DNA of 64,000 bases from NCBI GenBank assembly GCA_004026145.2, contig CP034975.1:17576715-17640714 (forward strand). Reading direction: 5' to 3'. A program made the position numbers and the translations under genes. Each line of letters opens with the position of its first letter. Position 1 is the first letter of the stretch. Positions 62,001 to 64,000 of the stretch are shown piece after piece. This stretch comes from Takifugu bimaculatus. Lineage: Eukaryota > Chordata > Actinopteri > Tetraodontiformes > Tetraodontidae. Under the pieces are notes generated by a model. The model was given only the letters and a program-made list of their open reading frames with translations. It was not told the DNA's origin and did not search any database.

Positions 62001-63356
62001 CCCAATCAAATGTTCGCAGTGGGGGATTTTGGCAAGTTTACAGCTGAGACTCAAACAAACGGAAACATGCAGCAAAAATGAGGAAGAAAAAAAAAATCAA
62101 AGTTTCTGTTTAAGGCTGCTGCATGAAAGGCAATATTTTATGTGTCCTCGTAGCCCACCTTGTCCTGGTCCCTGGGGGTGGTGTGCACGGAATAGGCCTC
62201 CACTCTAAGTGGGCCATGACGGGCGCTGGGCGCCTGACTGGAGGGAACATCCCAGCGAGGCAGGCCTGGGCGCTCATCAGAGTCCGGTCATAGTCGGTGC
62301 TCTGCACGTACAGCTGTTGGGAGCGCGATATTAAAATGCATGCCATATGGCAACGATACGGTTCCAAAACCTGGAAAGTGGAATACATTGGAAACTCAGA
62401 AGACTTCCATTTGCATTAGCAAAGCGCAAATGCACCACCCTCCGCTTTCTATTTTCATTTGATAAATATGCAAACTAAATGCAGCCAGAAAGGAGGCGGT
62501 GTATCATGAGTGAGCTGTATTTATCCCAAATCAACCGAGGTATTCCCTTAACATGAAGAGGAGGAGAGTCAGTGGAGATCCAAGCAGAGAGGAGCGAGAG
62601 TGGGGGAAAGATCCCTCTTACTGTGATCTCCTGTGACATCAGTCTTTGCTCGTCTATATCTTTCTGTCACCCCGTGTCGGCTTTTTGCACACAGTAAATC
62701 ACACTGATAAGGTTGGATGTTCCTGTGATGCCGAGAACGTTTCTTGGCTTTAGCCTCTCTCCTTTTGTTAGATTAAATCGGACGTGGCGGCGCAGGCAAA
62801 GGTAAGGTGCAAGTTGACTGAGACTTGGGCAACAAATCACTAATGACAGCTGGTGAGGAGAGTTGTTATTTTTGTGGTAATTGCATTTCATTTAGGAGGC
62901 CTGAATGCAGAGATAGCCAAGGCAGAGGCGTGAGCAGAGACAGGCAAGGGAGAACGGCAAACACAAGGAGCGGGAGAACAACAAAGGGGTTAGGAGAGAG
63001 ACAGAATGCTGAGTAGGCAACCCATACGCACACTGAAGCCACATGCATGCTGCCGACTGCTGCACATGAAGATGTTGGGGGGGAATACCACACATGAAAG
63101 GGAGGCACATTACAATGCAATGGCTGTGATATCACCAGTGAGTCATGCTCATTATCTGTGTTGTTACAGTCATTACAGATGGTGTCGGGCCACACACAGG
63201 CCTGATTTCACATGTGTGGCAACATTATCGCCCGCTGCTGTTCCCCAAAGCGGACAGGCAATAACAAACCTCTCTGCTGTCGTAGTCCTCGCTGAGGAAG
63301 TCCCTGTAGCGTGTCCTCAGGAACCTGCCCAGCTCAAATTGTTGTCTCATTCCCAG
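59016..63356 (-). CDS. acp4: acp4, second copy, partial (exons 11 to 3), exon 4 frameshifted
   Basis: Minus-strand exons corresponding to copy 1: 59125-59016 (exon 11), 59418-59267, 59743-59637, 59908-59826, 60321-60189, 60820-60725, 61913-61815, 62313-62159 (exon 4) and 63356-63270 (exon 3). Exons 1 and 2, with the RHGDRSP motif, lie beyond the window end. Exon 4 is 155 bases against 156 in copy 1: a G is missing in the run near 62188, which shifts the frame after EWRPIP. Exon 7 has one Ala-to-Glu change (DVLETL for DVLATL). Splice sites are otherwise unchanged. The break may be a sequencing or assembly error, since it sits in a cluster of one-base indels, or real decay of a duplicate. Confidence 0.8.
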
Positions 63357-64000
63357 CTGAAAGGAAAATTGCCGTTATTTTCATTTTGGTTCACGTTGAC
63401 CCAAACAGATTCTGCAGATTTCGGGTCAAATTCAGTCTACCAGTATTTACATAAAAGATGCATCACGCCCGCTCCTTTGGGGCTCGCAAAGCCAAAAAGA
63501 ATATGTTTATTCACTGTAAGCTAGTCATTTCCAGACAGCGGCACAGGAATTTAACGTTGATGTTTACAACATTCATTCCTTTTATCTCAAGTTTGTTTCT
63601 TCATGGGGAAACTTTAAACTTGCAGAGTATTTTTCTTTTGGTACTTGAAAAAGCCTTCTTGCATATCTATTTTAGACTCTCATGACAATAATGACAGATA
63701 ATTCTTAGATTCTTTAATTAAATGCATGTTTGTAAAGGTTTTTATATTTACCTACAGTATACAGCCCCGAGTTCATGCTGGTATTGTTGCCCCTGAGGTG
63801 CAAAACACATCAACTTCTCCTGAGTCCCAGAAACCAAAATGATGTTTTAAAATGTTGCTGCTGCTCTTTTGTTTTCGGCAGCATTGTCGTGTTTTGTGAA
63901 ATGATTGATCTTTTTGTAATGTGGTTTCTTTTGGCCCCTCGGGGCTGCCATACTTCATCCCTCTGTCGAAAATGGATGTACAGTAAGAACCGTTGCCGAG

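Larger units (their letters stand above)
58920..64000. repeat. Right copy of the 5.1 kb near-identical duplication
   Basis: Matches positions 1-5083 in the same orientation and continues to the window end. It begins about 70 bases after the mybpc2 polyadenylation signal. Differences from the left copy are mostly transitions, plus one-base indels concentrated at 61950-62440. Confidence 0.95.

Overview
The window is vertebrate, almost certainly teleost, genomic DNA. It has GT-AG introns, vertebrate gene families, Tc1/IS630-type transposons, many microsatellites and a 100-base N gap (36401-36500). No CRISPR array, operon or prokaryotic system is present, and I saw no tRNA or rRNA gene, although I could not run a covariance search.

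Layout. (1) 1-7635, minus strand: a complete 11-exon membrane-anchored histidine acid phosphatase, best read as acp4. Its intron 2 carries a 1.1 kb GGAT-type minisatellite, and a (CT)63 tract lies just upstream of its start codon. (2) 20116-22748, minus: complete coding sequence of lrrc4b (netrin-G ligand-3) in two coding exons. (3) 33919-34421, plus: first coding exon of a heparan sulfate 3-O-sulfotransferase, most like hs3st2, with no second exon visible. (4) 36401-36500: assembly gap. (5) 37.7 kb: eroded Tc1 relic; 38971-40552: an IS630/Tc1-type element with good terminal repeats but a transposase missing its N-terminal half. (6) 43416-58747, plus: complete mybpc2 (fast skeletal myosin-binding protein C), 31 coding exons, 1138 codons by my splice model, with the full C1-M-C2...C10 architecture. 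(7) 58920-64000: a near-identical second copy of positions 1-5083 holding acp4 exons 11 to 3, tail-to-tail with mybpc2.

MYBPC2, LRRC4B and ACP4 share human 19q13.33, so three of the genes form a conserved neighbourhood. The main puzzle is the end-to-end duplication at a spacing of 58,919 bp together with the internal gap. It is either a tandem duplication of about 59 kb, or an assembly error in which two contigs that overlap inside acp4 were placed in the wrong order or kept as haplotypes. A cluster of single-base indels that breaks acp4 exon 4 in the second copy favours an assembly or quality problem there. All splice models below were derived by eye from reading frame, GT/AG sites and family resemblance; none was checked by alignment software or RNA data.
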